A DNA stretch of 64,000 nt. Source: Charina bottae. Its lineage: Eukaryota > Chordata > Lepidosauria > Squamata > Charinaidae. Made by a program: the position numbers and the translations under genes. Below are positions 33,050 through 44,593 of the stretch, in pieces. Location of the stretch: assembly GCA_023362775.1 (NCBI GenBank), contig JALMGJ010000020.1, forward strand, positions 4,092,001-4,156,000, given 5' to 3'. Every line of letters begins with the position of its first letter. Position 1 is the stretch's first letter. Under the pieces are notes generated by a model. It worked only from the letters and a program-made list of their open reading frames with translations. It searched no databases and was not told the DNA's origin.

Positions 33050-35560
33050 TTATTGTTGTATTTTTTGGTTCTGTGCCTGCACTGCACATGTGCAGAAACC
33101 TCTGCCAGACTTCCAGTAGTTGATCAGAAGTGTTGCAGGTTTCTGTGCATGCTCAGCACGTGCACAGAAATTTCTTCTGGCTTTTGGAACTTTCAGAAGT
33201 GAGGAGAAATGAAACAGTATAGCCACGTTGCTGCTAGAGTGGAGAGAGTATGCCCTGCTTTTGTGAAACAGCTTCACAGGAATTCCCTCCACAAACTGTC
33301 GCTTAAGTGTGGCATTCATTTGAGGTTTTGCACAGGCATAATACTGTTCTCCACTTCTCATTATTACAAATCAGAAAGTGGTTTACAATCAACAATTACA
33401 AGACTAAAGACAAACAATAGGTTAAAATTGAATAAAAATAATATATTCAGGGGAAGAGGTAAATAAACAGAGAAGAAAAGAACAGAGAGAAAGCCTGCTT
33501 ATTGTTAAAAAAATAGTTAATATTCACCAAGCCAGTAGCCTCTCCCAAACAAATGCTGGACTTCAAAGCATCAACCCTTTACAATAGCATATCTGCAGCC
33601 ACTTGTACTTCCCACCCATTGTATTTTATTCTGAGCTAATGAAGGATGATTACAATACTTACAATACATGAGAATACTTACATACAAGCAACATGTGATA
33701 TTTACAGTGCCCTCACCAACCCTATCCCCATCAAACTGGGTGCCTGACACCTTCAGTCCACCGACCAGTTCTTTACTGGGTCAGGATCAGGTCATGAATA
33801 GCTTCCCATTCTTAGCTGAGTTAGTTTTACAGCAGATTTCAGGGCCATTACTACTACAGCCCTCTTAAGAACTTGGTAAATTGACACCTGGGTGAAAATG
33901 GCAAAATCTGTATCTATTCTGCTTTAGCAGAACTTGCTCTTAGTTGATTGACACTTCTAAATATTGATTCAATAGACTTATTCCCAGCTAAAATTGTACC
34001 TCCCATAGAATGTAAAGGTAAAGTAGGTATGAGCAATGTTTGAGGGGTCAGGTATGGCACTCAACCCCCAACCTTCCCAGCAAGCCACAGAAAGCCACAA
34101 GGATATCACAGAAATAAATTGTCATTCAACATTTATTTTGCATTTTAGGGATTTTAAAGGTGGGAATAGGAATGGAGGCCTCTGGATTGGCATGATTTAA
34201 ATCCCCAAATCCTCTCTAAAACACAAAAAAGTGTGTTTTAGAGAGGATTTAAAGGTAAGAATGGAGGCAATTTGCCTCACAAAAGCTTCTTTAATTTTAC
34301 CAAGAAAAAAAAGTGCCACTCAAAATCCTCAATTTTTGCTGACAATTTCAGGGTCTTCATGTGCTGCTGGGGGCACGTATGGTCCAACCCCTATTGTAAC
34401 ACAGTCTTTAGTATAACTCAAACATTAATTGTATAAATGCCAAACAGACTGAAATTACCACACTGATAGTGGATGCAGCCCTTTTATTCCCACTTTCCTC
34501 CTCTAGCTAACATATGGATAATTATAAGAAAGGTTCAGTTTGTTTACCATGGAGTTTGAAAGCAATTTATTGATATGTTGCTTCCAAATACACTTATTCT
34601 AAGCAAAGAATAAAATGTAGTTTATGAGCCTAATTTCTAGAAGAAGTCTAGACGCTGCCCTGGCAAGCATGAAAGGAAGCTGAAATCGCCCTGCTTATTA
34701 GTGGTCAGTCAACATACCCAATTGTTTCATAGTATTTCTGGGGGAATTATGTCATATCTGAAACTGTCATTGTCAGAATCCTCTCCCACTCCTTTACATA
34801 TTCTGTTAACGTTGATCTTTGTCAGCAGCGCAGCCCACAAGACCTCTCTGTCTACGGCAGTGTGCGTGGGTCTCTTTTCTCCAAAGCACCCCTCTGTCCC
34901 AAACCCATTCTTCCTCTTTTCTGCATTAAAGGAGATGAGATAGACTGTTCTGTCCTCTTCCTGCGTGGACAGGGATGACCTTCTTTGCTGCAGAAGGAAA
35001 GGTGGCTCCTTTTCTTCATCTGAACTAAGGCAGGACAGTCAGCAGGTGGCATCGAGCTGGGTTGGTGGGAGGCGGTGGGCCCTCGAGGATCAACGGTTTG
35101 TAAGTGAAAGACCTGGTGTAGAATAGATCAGCCTTCCCCCACTTGTTGCCCTCCAAACGTCTTGAGCAACCTCTTTTATTTTCTCCAGACAACATGGCCA
35201 TGATGCTTGGAAATGACAGAACTTGCAGATAAACACACGTGAAAGACACCCAGCTGAAGAAGGGTGATCTGAAAACTACTTTGTGGGGTGAAAGCCACTG
35301 CTGGCTTTTGAATGGCATGTCAGGGCTACACACCAAAAAGTAGTGGGTGGGTCTAAGGCCCAAACTACAATTGATTTCATTTGTTTTAGTTAATTTAAAC
35401 CAAAAAGAATTGACCGCCAGTAATGCATTTAGTACAGTAACTTTTTCATTCTGTCACATTAAAAGTTACAATTTGTTTGTAAGTTTTGGAGGGACTCTAG
35501 GGGTCATAGCCAAGGCAACAGTTACAGAGCCTCAGGTTGGCTTCACTGGTACTGTATAGA
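33050..35560. other. Intronic sequence with small inverted repeats
   Basis: No gene was recognised. Segment 33070-33190 contains two diverged inverted copies around GCACATGTGCAGAAACCTCT and AGGTTTCTGTGCATGCTCAG and could be an old MITE. A perfect 18-bp stem lies at 34207-34250. Confidence 0.35.
34207..34250. repeat. Perfect 18-bp inverted repeat
   Basis: AAATCCTCTCTAAAACAC at 34207-34224 pairs exactly with 34233-34250 across an 8-base loop. The context gives no element ends, so this is a bare hairpin of unknown origin. Confidence 0.8.
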
Positions 35561-35568
35561 TCAAGGCT

Positions 35569-35700
35569 TTCCAAACTTTTCATGTTGGCGACACACCAAC
35601 GGCGGCGCGCGAAAACCCGGAAGCGCCGCAGTGGCAGCGCTTCCAGGTTTTCGCCTGCTGACGCGGCGCTTCCAGGATTTTGCACGCTGCAAAATTATTA
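35569..35700. mobile_element. hAT-like MITE, family B, left half only
   Basis: CAAGGCTTTCCAAACTTTTC and ATGTTGGCGACACACCAACG begin a family B copy, with AACCCGGAAGCGCCGCAG and the palindromic CGCTTCCAGGTTTTCGC inside. After about 35700 the sequence becomes AT-rich. No right terminus is seen before the hairpin at 35731. Confidence 0.75.
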
Positions 35701-35730
35701 TAAATTATAAAAATAATAATTATTATTTAA

Positions 35731-35913
35731 ATAATAGCATTTAAAGGCACAAGGATCCTTAAAGCCTAGCATGCCTTACAAAAGCAAGCTGTATACCATA
35801 GCTTTCCAAACTGTGTGTTGCGACACTACACAATTTGGAAAGCTATGGTATACAGCTTGCTTTTGTAAGGCATGCTAGGCTTTAAGGATCCTTGTGCCTT
35901 TAAATGCTATTAT
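35731..35913. repeat. Palindrome with perfect 80-bp arms around a family B core
   Basis: The arms 35731-35810 and 35834-35913 are exact reverse complements across a 23-bp spacer. The innermost part of each arm is the family B terminus (CATAGCTTTCCAAA and TTTGGAAAGCTATG), with TGTGTTGCGACAC in the loop. The outer 66 bp (AATAGCATTTAAAGGCACAA onwards) look like flanking DNA duplicated in inverted orientation. Confidence 0.93.
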
Positions 35914-36614
35914 GTGGTAGAAATATATTAATTAATATATTAATATTAAGAAACTGAAATTCTCAAACTGCAGCACTCCAATCACGGAAGGCCAACCTCT
36001 CTGCTATGCTGTTGTCCCAAGTACCAAAAATTGGTTTACAACATGATTACTGCAAACTGGTTGTGATAAAACGATACATCCGTCCTATTTTCTTTGCTAC
36101 ATAATACTATGCAATGGGTAGGATAAATGTTTGTGAAATATTTTTGTATAAACTTTCCTCATATAACATATTTGCAGGGCAGAAGGGAGATAAGCTAACT
36201 GCACAAAGTGGGAAGTGAGAGAGAGAGGTTAAATCTACAGAGGTGGTAAGGGAAGCAGACAGCAAGGGAATACATGCAAGTGACGTTTTCCAGCTGCATC
36301 TTTCACACACAAAAAATCTGCAGATTTTTTTACCAGAGAAAGAAGGAACTTACCTAGACTTAGTTAAAATCTGCAAATGGCCACATCCATTTGACTTGCA
36401 AAACTTCTTCCATAGTATGTAATTTCTTTTACTTCCCTACTCAAAAACAAGTTTTCACTGAATCTTAATTATTTCTTACCCCAATAGCCTCAATGTTTCC
36501 CCATCCTAACCAGGGCAAGGAACAGGGTGGGTAGGTTTAAAGCAATCTTTGTAATTCTGAATTATAATACAATAAGATTTTAGTACTATGTTTGTTATGG
36601 CCCTAGATATAGTT

Positions 36615-36883
36615 CAGAGCTTTCCAAACTGTGTGTCGCGACACAAAGTGTATCACCACACACAGTCTGGTGTGTCGCCACACAACCCGGAAGCGCTGAT
36701 CATCATCAGCGCTTCCGGGTTTTCCCACGGCGACACACCAACGGCGGTGCGCAAAAACCAAAAGCAGCAGCAGTGCTTCCGGGTTTTTGCGCGCTGCCGC
36801 AACGGCGGAACTTCCAGGGTTTCCCACGGCGACACACCAACGCCGGTTGGTGTGTCGCCGCGGGAAAACTTTGGAAAGCCCTG
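36615..36883. mobile_element. hAT-like MITE, family B copy
   Basis: The 269-bp element starts CAGAGCTTTCCAAACTGTGT and ends CTTTGGAAAGCCCTG. Perfect target duplications ATATAGTT lie at 36607-36614 and 36884-36891. It holds several internal hairpins such as AACCCGGAAGCGCTGATCA with its complement, and four GTGTGTCGCC/GGCGACACAC words. No protein is encoded. Confidence 0.93.
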
Positions 36884-37439
36884 ATATAGTTGCTACCACT
36901 GTTTTGCCCTACGCAAAACTCACAGACTACTGGAGGCTGAACCCAGGTAAATATGGGATATGTATTAACTTACATTTCAAACAGACATGACAACCTTGAG
37001 TCTTACGTTTTGAGTTACAATTTTTTTCAGAAGTTTTAAATAAAACTAGTAGTGTCTTTAAAAGTGCAGAAAGACCAGATAGAAGGTTCAAGTATGAAAC
37101 AAGCAGATAGCGAAATGTTGTGAATACTGTGGATTCAGCAAGCCATTTCCTTCAATTTAAACTGCCAATTACAAAATACAAGCATTTATGTATACAGCCA
37201 TGGAGGTACACAAATATACATGTTTCTTGGAGCAATAAAAGAAAAATAACTATTCCCACATGCAATTTTGAAATTAAAATGATGTAAATTGTTTTTGTAA
37301 CAGGTTTTACTTTCTTATGGATTAATATTAATCAACATCATCACCTTTATTAGCAATTCCCAGTCTTCTGCTGCATAGTGAACACCTTTCACCATAGTGA
37401 AACACTTCCTGCCAGTTTCCAAAAACCAAAGTTAGTTAG

Positions 37440-38135
37440 TCCCAAGTAGCAAGCAGGCCAGTAGGCAGGTAAGTGGCTGCTGCTGGATGGGAGAGGGAGC
37501 GAGGGGGTGCGTGGGTGGCCAGGGAGGGTGTACAAGTGGCCAGGGAGGTGTGGTGCAAGTGCAGCAAGGCTCAGAGAGGGTGTGCAAGGGCGCGCAGGTG
37601 GTAGGGAGGCATGACATGAGCGCGGCAGGGTTTGGGGTGGCTGCTGCTGGTTGGGGGAGGGTGGGGGAGGGTGCGTGAGTGGCCAGGGAGGCACAATGTG
37701 AGCACGGCGAGGCTTGGGGAGAGTGCACGAGGGTGCACAAGTAGCCAGGGAGGGTGCACGAGTGGCCAGGGAGGTACGGCACAAGTGCAGCGAGGTTTGG
37801 GGAGGATGTGTGGGTGGCTGGCGAGGCGGTGCGAGTGCAGGGGACTTGGGGGAGGGTGCGCGGGTGGGGGAGACTTACCTGAGCAACTTGCAACCTTCCC
37901 TGCTGGCTTCCCCATTGACTTTGCTTGTGGGAAGCTGGCTGGGAAGGTCGCAAATCACAATTACATGACCGCAGGACACTGCAACCGTCGTAAGTGTAAG
38001 CTGGTTGCCAAGCACCCAGATTGTGATCGTGTGACCGCGGGGGTGCTGGGATGGCTGGAACTTCGAGGACTGGTTGTAACCACCACTAGTTCAGCGCTGA
38101 CGTATCTTCTAACGTTCACTGAATGGTCAAAATGC
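37440..38135. mobile_element. MITE C copy with internal minisatellite
   Basis: The right part (37880-38135) holds TGGGAAGGTCGCAAATCACA, GACCGCAGGACACTGCAACC, GTCGTAAGTGTAAGCTGGTT and TCGAGGACTGGTTGTAACC, the interior words of this family. The left part (37480-37870) is an irregular GC-rich tandem array based on GTGGCCAGGGAGG and GAGGTTTGGGGAGG words. Proline-rich minus frames and glycine-rich plus frames come from the array. Confidence 0.6.
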
Positions 38136-38139
38136 AGTA

Positions 38140-39945
38140 TTAATCTGCCACTTCAAATGTCTTAATATTAAAATGGAATCCATTACTTTTTTCAAGGGCA
38201 CTTCTACTTGGAGAGTTTATTTTCTTTTAGAATGAGGAAATACAAGCCATTTCCAGCAGATTAGTTTCATCTAGTGGTTGTTTGGATGCTACTCCCCCAT
38301 CCCATCCTCATTCTAGCAAATGTATTCTCCACATGCATAATGATGCTGCAGAGAGTACAGAAATAAGTTAGGGTCCCTCTCATGGCCTACTCCTATTATA
38401 CTTCCCATGTGTAAAACAAACTATGTACCTGGTAGAGTGCAACTGCAATCATGGCAAAAGGGAAGAGCACATAGGCCCAAGATCTACCTCCAATATTGCC
38501 ATGTGATAGAGCTCTCTTCCAGGGCAGAGGGAGTGGGGTCCTTAATCTCCAGATGTCTCTCCTTTTTAAAATTCACTATGGAGAAATTATTAAAGTTGAA
38601 TTCTAGGTTAGGCATGGCAGATTAAATCCTATCATACTGTCCTCAACCACTAAGATGCTTTAGAAATTTATCTATAAAACCAAAAGAAATACTTTTTATA
38701 GTTCTTTATAATTTTGAATGCATCCCCCTCCCCCATTAACTATAAGTTGAAAAGGAGTTGGGACAAGTGAGATGGGAAAGGAATGTGACCAGAAATGGAA
38801 ATAGCCTAATACATATTACTGGCTCTAAATTGTGAATAAATCCCAATTAACTGCATTCACACAACTCACTGAGCCAAAATCAGACACACCACATTTTAAC
38901 ATAATATTTAATTACAGTACTATATTGAAATTATTAGCAATTTATTGCAGACTTTTTATGTCATCAAAATTAACATGTCAGCTATTCAAGTATTAATAAC
39001 AATTAATAATTGTTGTAGACACCAAGCATCTAAAGCAGATTTCTTCATATTTTCTGGTTGTGCATATATATTAAATTCTGAAATGATATATTAAGATACT
39101 TATCTCTTTAAAGAGATACATCTACTCAGAAGTAAGTCTTTTAAGTTCAGTAGAATTTACTCCCAGATAAAGATATACAGGTCTGCATCCTAAAAAAACA
39201 GTTTCTTTGTTTTGTTTTCATACATTTTGAACTTTAGCATTTCAGAGATCTAAAAACTACTTTAGATTTACTGCATGTTATTATAAAAACATTTCCTTTA
39301 AGGTCAGAAGAATTACAGTTTATTGACATTTACAGGACTAACAAATTATAGGTTATAAAAGTTTTCAACAACGTCATAAATCACCTAATGATCTGACATT
39401 ACTATATTGCAGAAAGTCAATAATACTCTTATATCACATATATATTTTTCCTGCATGCTATTCTAACAGAATTAATTTTCCTTGCCCATACAGGTAGTAC
39501 TCAACATTTCAGAAGCACATCTCTTAATAGTCTTGTCTCCCTCTCACTAGGGTTCAAGTTTGTGCTGTATGAATTCAAGCTTAAGCATGCACATTTTGTC
39601 AACCCTCTGTGTATTTTGATGAATTTGGGGGGTTGCAATGGGAGGAAGCAAGAAGACCACTACTCATTACATAATAATTACAACCTAGTGATTTGAAGAT
39701 TTAAAAGATCAAATCACCAAACAAAAAGACATAGGTATCTTGTGTCTCATGTGTCTCAGCAGAAGTGGGGGAAGGAAGGTGTATCTTCCAATATACTTTA
39801 GCTGTCCCAGCAAAGATGTTGTTGTAACCAATATGGCACCAGCCACCCCTTGAGAGGAGGCAGAGGCAAGTAGTCAGGAGGGACTAGGTGTGACAGTCGC
39901 ATTTGTCCAGAGACAGATTGTTAGTTAAGAAAAGTGACCTCAGGG
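38140..39945. other. Intronic AT-rich sequence
   Basis: No exon, RNA gene or identifiable mobile element was found. Confidence 0.35.
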
Positions 39946-39957
39946 CATGATTTAGTG

Positions 39958-40200
39958 CAGTGCTTTCCAAACTGTGTGTCGCGACACATTAGTGTGTCGT
40001 GACATAACCCGGAAGTGGTGATGGTGCGTTGCTGGTGGTGTGTGCGGCGGCGGCAGTGGCGCGCCATCAGCGCTTCCGGGTTTTAGCGCAAAACACGAGG
40101 CTGCCGCCGCTGCTGCCATGCACTCCGCCGCTGCCACGCGCACCCCCACGCCGCTGCTGCTGTTGTTGTGTCACCAATGGCGGAAGTTTGGAAAGCATTG
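39958..40200. mobile_element. hAT-like MITE, family B copy
   Basis: The 243-bp element starts CAGTGCTTTCCAAACTGTGT and ends AAGTTTGGAAAGCATTG. Perfect target duplications ATTTAGTG lie at 39950-39957 and 40201-40208. It holds the GTGTGTCGCGACACATTAGT motif and a CGCTTCCGGGTTTTAGCGC hairpin. Confidence 0.93.
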
Positions 40201-40764
40201 ATTTAGTGACTGTAGGGAAGTAGCTATCAGGCACAGCCTTTACCAAATCAGTTAAGCCCTGGCTTGATTATCAATGTGGGATTAAGGGAGGTGAACCTAA
40301 AATATGGGCACTGGAGACTGACAGGCAAGGCCAAGTAGAGGCCTCAGAATGCCCGGTGCTCTTTTAATCCAATAAAGAGGACTGAAAAAGGCCAACACCA
40401 GGCTAAGGGTCTTTTACCATTGCTGACTTGCAGAATTACTTCCTCGTCCACGGGAAATTATGATTGGCACAGAATTTGCTGCTTCATTGGCAATCTTTGT
40501 GCTGCATCTACTGCGTGTATGTTCTCACACATTCCTTTATGGTGCTATTCTGATTCTGCATGTGCAATATCTGATCAGCAGAGCCCTTGGTTCATTCCTT
40601 TGGCTTTCCTGCGCGCTGTTTTCAGGAAAACCATTTGCCTGCCATAGCAGATGGCAGGATGCTGGAATGGGGTGGTGTCTGGTTACAGGACTCTTCTCAC
40701 TAGGCTCCTTTGTATGTCCCTCTCTGGGGCCTATTCTGTCATATGCAGAATTGAATATATATAT

Positions 40765-40840
40765 GGAGCGGCTGGATAGCGTAGTGGTTAGAGCGCCGCC
40801 TTTGGAGCAGGAGACTGGGGTTCAAATCCCGGCTGTACCT
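40765..40840 (+). promoter_or_regulatory. tRNA-like head of the R4-type LINE (pol III A and B boxes)
   Basis: TAGCGTAGTGG at 40777-40787 fits a pol III A box, and GGTTCAAATCC at 40819-40829 fits a B box. Their spacing of about 30 bases is normal for tRNA genes. The surrounding sequence forms a rough cloverleaf order (GGTTAGAGCGCC, then GCAGGAGACTGG), but the ends do not pair as an acceptor stem, so it is not a functional tRNA gene. It lies immediately before the R4-type LINE reading frame and may be its internal promoter, or a tRNA-derived SINE fused to it. Confidence 0.65.
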
Positions 40841-43800
40841 ACCTTACCAGTAGGGGTCCTTGGGAAAAGACCCCTTAACACTTCACCTGCCTACCTCAAA
40901 TATGAGAGTGACACGAATTAAGAGAGTCATGCCGGCTCGGATGTCGCCCGGATTAACAAGGTCCGCGTCAGATGTTGGGGAACCAGGACAATCTGACAAT
41001 AAGTGGGCTACTGGAACAAACCATACATGGACAAGAGAACCTGGAATTGATGGAATGCTACTACAACAGTAGACTTAATGAGAGGGGATATATGAAATGT
41101 ATTAGGGAACTATGGATGGACAGAAGACCTGCATCCACACTAACTGAGAAACAGCTAGTTACCCAACGCTTCAACACAGTGAAGAGGAAGCTGCTCTCAC
41201 AACTTGAGATAGACCAACTACACATTATATCCCAGACTCAAGAAGACCCGGAAGAACAACTGGAGGTGCAACCAACACCTGAAGCTGGAACATCACTGCC
41301 ACCCCCTCCATTACAGAGCACAGCAGCTGATATGAAGCAAAAGATCATGGATAAACTAGCTGCAGTCAACTCTCGAGACTGATTACCAAGGCTCACTGGA
41401 GAAGTACCATCAGATAGTATGCTTGAAGATGCCAACAGAGCCCTCATGACAATCCCTACTACCGCTATAACTCAAACCAATGAACTGATATATGCTACAG
41501 CCAATGTAATCCTGGAGATGCTTGGCTATATGATCAAGAAGAACAGCACTACATACTGAAAAAATACAAGGGCCTGACTCCACCTGAAGCCCTAGAGACT
41601 GCTAAACAAATGCTCACAGCACTGGCTACTAGGCTAAGGAGATACACTAGAGAAGCAGAGGCCAAGAAGATAAATGCCCTGTTCGCCAAAGAACCATCCA
41701 AGGTGTACTCCCAGATGCAGTGCAACAACACAGTAACAGCAGAGCCACCAACAGCAGAAATTGAACGGTACTGGAAGAACATATGGGAGAAAGAGAAGAC
41801 ACATAACAGCAGTGCAAAGTGGCTGCAGGACCTGAGAGCAGACCACAGAAATCTCCCAGAGCAGGAACCAGTCACTATCACAGTGGCAGACATCCAACAG
41901 CGTGTCAAAAACATGAAGAGCTGGACAGCACCTGGCCCGGACATGATCCACACCTACTGGCTAAAGAAACTAACAGCAGTGCATGAACGCCTAGCAGCAC
42001 AGATGAACCAGCTGCTTGCATCAGGCTCCCACCCAGACTGGCTAACACAAGGTAGGACAGTGCTGATCATGAAAGACCCCAACAAGGGAACAACACCAGC
42101 CAACTACCGGCCAATAACCTGCCTCCCCACAACATGGAAAGTCCTATTAGGCATCATAGCCACCAAGCTGCAGGACCATATGGGCCAGTACATGAGCACA
42201 GCTCAGAAGGGCATTGGGAACAACACCAGAGGCTCCAAACACCAGTTGCTCATAGATAGAGCAGTCACCCAAGACTCAAGGTCTAGACAGACCAATCTGA
42301 GCACAGCCTGGATTGACTACAGGAAAGCCTACGACTCAATGCCACATACATGGATCTGTGAATGCCTGGCGCTTTACAAAGTCAACAGGACACTCAGGAC
42401 CTTCCTCAAGAACTCAATGGGACTGTGGAAGACAACACTGGAAGTCAACTCAAGACAGCTTGCACAAGTGGCCATCAAGTGTGGCATATACCAAGGTGAT
42501 GCACTGTCCCCACTGCTGTTCTGCATGGGCTTGAACCCCCTCAGCCAGATTATCACAAGAACTGGATACGAATACAAGTTCAAGAGTGGAACTACCATCT
42601 GCCACCTCCTCTACATGGATGACATCAAGCTGTATGCTGAGAGTGAACAAGACATCGACTCACTGATCCACCTGACATGTATCTACAGTGAGGACATTGG
42701 GATGTCATTCGGACTAGAGAAGTGTGGCCGGATGGTAGTAAAGACAGGGAAGATAGTTAAGACTGATGGGGTGGAACTACCAGAAGGCCACATAGCAGAC
42801 ATACAGAGCAGCTACAAATACCTTGGTATCCCACAGTCACATGGGAACCATGACAAGGAGGAAAGGAGGACAGCAACAAGTACCACCAAAGGATAAGACA
42901 GATCCTGAAGAGCCAGCTCAATGGGAAGAACAAGATCCATGCCATTAACATGTATGCCCTGCCAGTCATCAGATACCCTGCTGGTATAATGAGTTGGCCA
43001 AAGGAGGACATGGAGGCTGCTGATGTGAAGACCTGGAAGCTCCTCACAATGTACGGAGGCTTTCACCCCAAGTCCAACACCCAGAGACTCTACACCAGCC
43101 GGAAAGAGGGCGGGCGAGGTCTGGTGAGTGTCAAAACCACTGTCCTGGATGAGACCCAGAGCATCCAGGAGTACATCAGTAAGTCCTACCAGTGGCTGGA
43201 AAGGGCTGGACTAAAAGACAGCACTGAGGCACTGATCATAGCAGCACAAGAACAGGCACTAAGCACCCGATCCACAGAAGCAGGGGTCTACCACACTAGA
43301 CAGGACTCAAGGTACAGACTATGCAGAGAGGCCTCAGAGACAGTCCAACACATAGTGGCAGGGTGTAAGATGCAGGAAGGAACAGCATACACTGAACGGC
43401 ACAACCAAGTAGCTGGCATTGTGTACAGGAACATCTGCACAGCGTATGGGCTAGACCCTCCAAAGTCCAGATGGGAAATTCCACAGAAGGTCGTGGAGAA
43501 TGACAGGGCTAAGATCCTGTGGGACTTCCAGATCCAGACAGACAGTCAGGTACTGGCCAATCAACCAGACATTGTGGTAATAGACAAGGACCAGAAGACG
43601 GTGGTGCTGATAGATGTAGCGGTGCCAAATGATCAGGAAGAAGGAGTATGAGAAGCTGGAGAAGTACCAGCACCTGAAGGAGGAACTAGAGAAGATGTGG
43701 AAAGTGAAGGCCAAAGTGGTCCCAGTGGTGGTAGGAGCACTTGGGGCTGTGACTCCTAAGCTGGGAGAGTGGCTCCAACAGATCCCAGGAGGAACATCAG

Positions 43801-43935
43801 AGCTCTCTGTCCAGAAGAGTGCAGTGCTAGGAACAGCTAAGATACCGCACAGAACCCTCAAACTCCCAGGCCTCTGGTAGAGGACCCGAGGTTGAGGAAG
43901 ACACAGACCACCCATAGGGGTGAGAAGATAATTTT
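40841..43935 (+). mobile_element. R4/Dong-type LINE with restriction-like endonuclease
   Basis: The protein is read in several frames. The N-terminal part (40972-41382) is followed by RT (41610-42896) with SWTAPGPDMIHTYWLKKL, NYRPITCLPTTWKVLLGI, WIDYRKAYDSMPHTWICE, GIYQGDALSPLLFCMGLNPL and LLYMDDIKLYAESE. The catalytic box YMDD is at 42612-42623. Next come a zinc-knuckle-like CREASETVQHIVAGC (about 43320) and the restriction-like endonuclease core NQPDIVVIDKDQKTVVLID (43560-43615). The end is VVGALGAVTPKLGEWLQQIP, closing at 43880. RT followed by a C-terminal endonuclease with PD...D and no N-terminal AP endonuclease identifies the R2/R4 group. Frameshifts near 41400, 42870 and 43640 and an apparent deletion near 43270 make it a pseudogene. 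Confidence 0.88.
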
Positions 43936-44046
43936 TATATAAAACAGATTGAAATTACAAGGGGAGCCGAGTCACAAGCTGAAGTTTAGTTTAGCCACTG
44001 AATTACCCCACTATTTTGCAGGTGGAATGGATGTAAAAAGATTAGT

Positions 44047-44280
44047 TTGGAGGCCCAAAGAAAATACCACAGCTTTAGCCAAGAAGGCAGGGCCTTTGTC
44101 CACATGGCATTCAATTACATGAAGCAAAGGTATCAGGTATACCAAGTATTTGATCCCAATGGCTACTTAACCTGCCATTCAGAAAAAATCCACACATACC
44201 TGGTGCAAGAATCCCAGCAATCAGGCGGTACTGTTAATCATGTGAAGCTGGAAAATGGCCAATATGATCTATACAAATAA
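44047..44280 (+). pseudogene. Unassigned 78-codon frame, possible processed pseudogene end
   Basis: The frame reads RKYHSFSQEGRAFVHMAFNY and DPNGYLTCHSEKIHTYLVQE, ending in LENGQYDLYK and a stop. I do not recognise the product. Its composition is more protein-like than the neighbouring frames. A possible continuation in another frame, AGGMDVKRLVWRPKENTTAL, lies just upstream (about 44020-44080). An AATAAA lies about 78 bases after the stop (44356-44361). No splice sites suit an exon on the plus strand. It could be a processed pseudogene piece, a fragment of another transposon protein, or chance. Confidence 0.3.
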
Positions 44281-44593
44281 ATTTTTAAAAGGCAATATTG
44301 CTCCTCTAAGATATCTTGTGATATATACCACATTTAACTGCATAATGGCTGAACAAATAAAGCAACTAGCTGCAAATGACTGTATATCTGCCTAAAATCC
44401 AGTCCAAGATGTCACTTGCATGGCAGAGGTAAAACAGGCTGAGGTTGTTCATCATCATCATCATCATCATCATGCATAGTTTATCATGCAGGACAGAGGA
44501 AAAACACTGCTTTACCCCACTAGAGGGAAGGGTGTTAAGCAAAGAATTGACATCTTGCCCATGAGAACAAGCATTAGGATATTTGCTCTAGAC

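Noticed and set aside
40765..40840. Functional tRNA gene
   Set aside because: A and B boxes are good but no matched acceptor stem or terminator is visible, and LINE sequence follows at once.
41549..41953. 134-codon minus-strand cysteine/serine-rich frame
   Set aside because: Antisense to the R4-type RT; no independent support.
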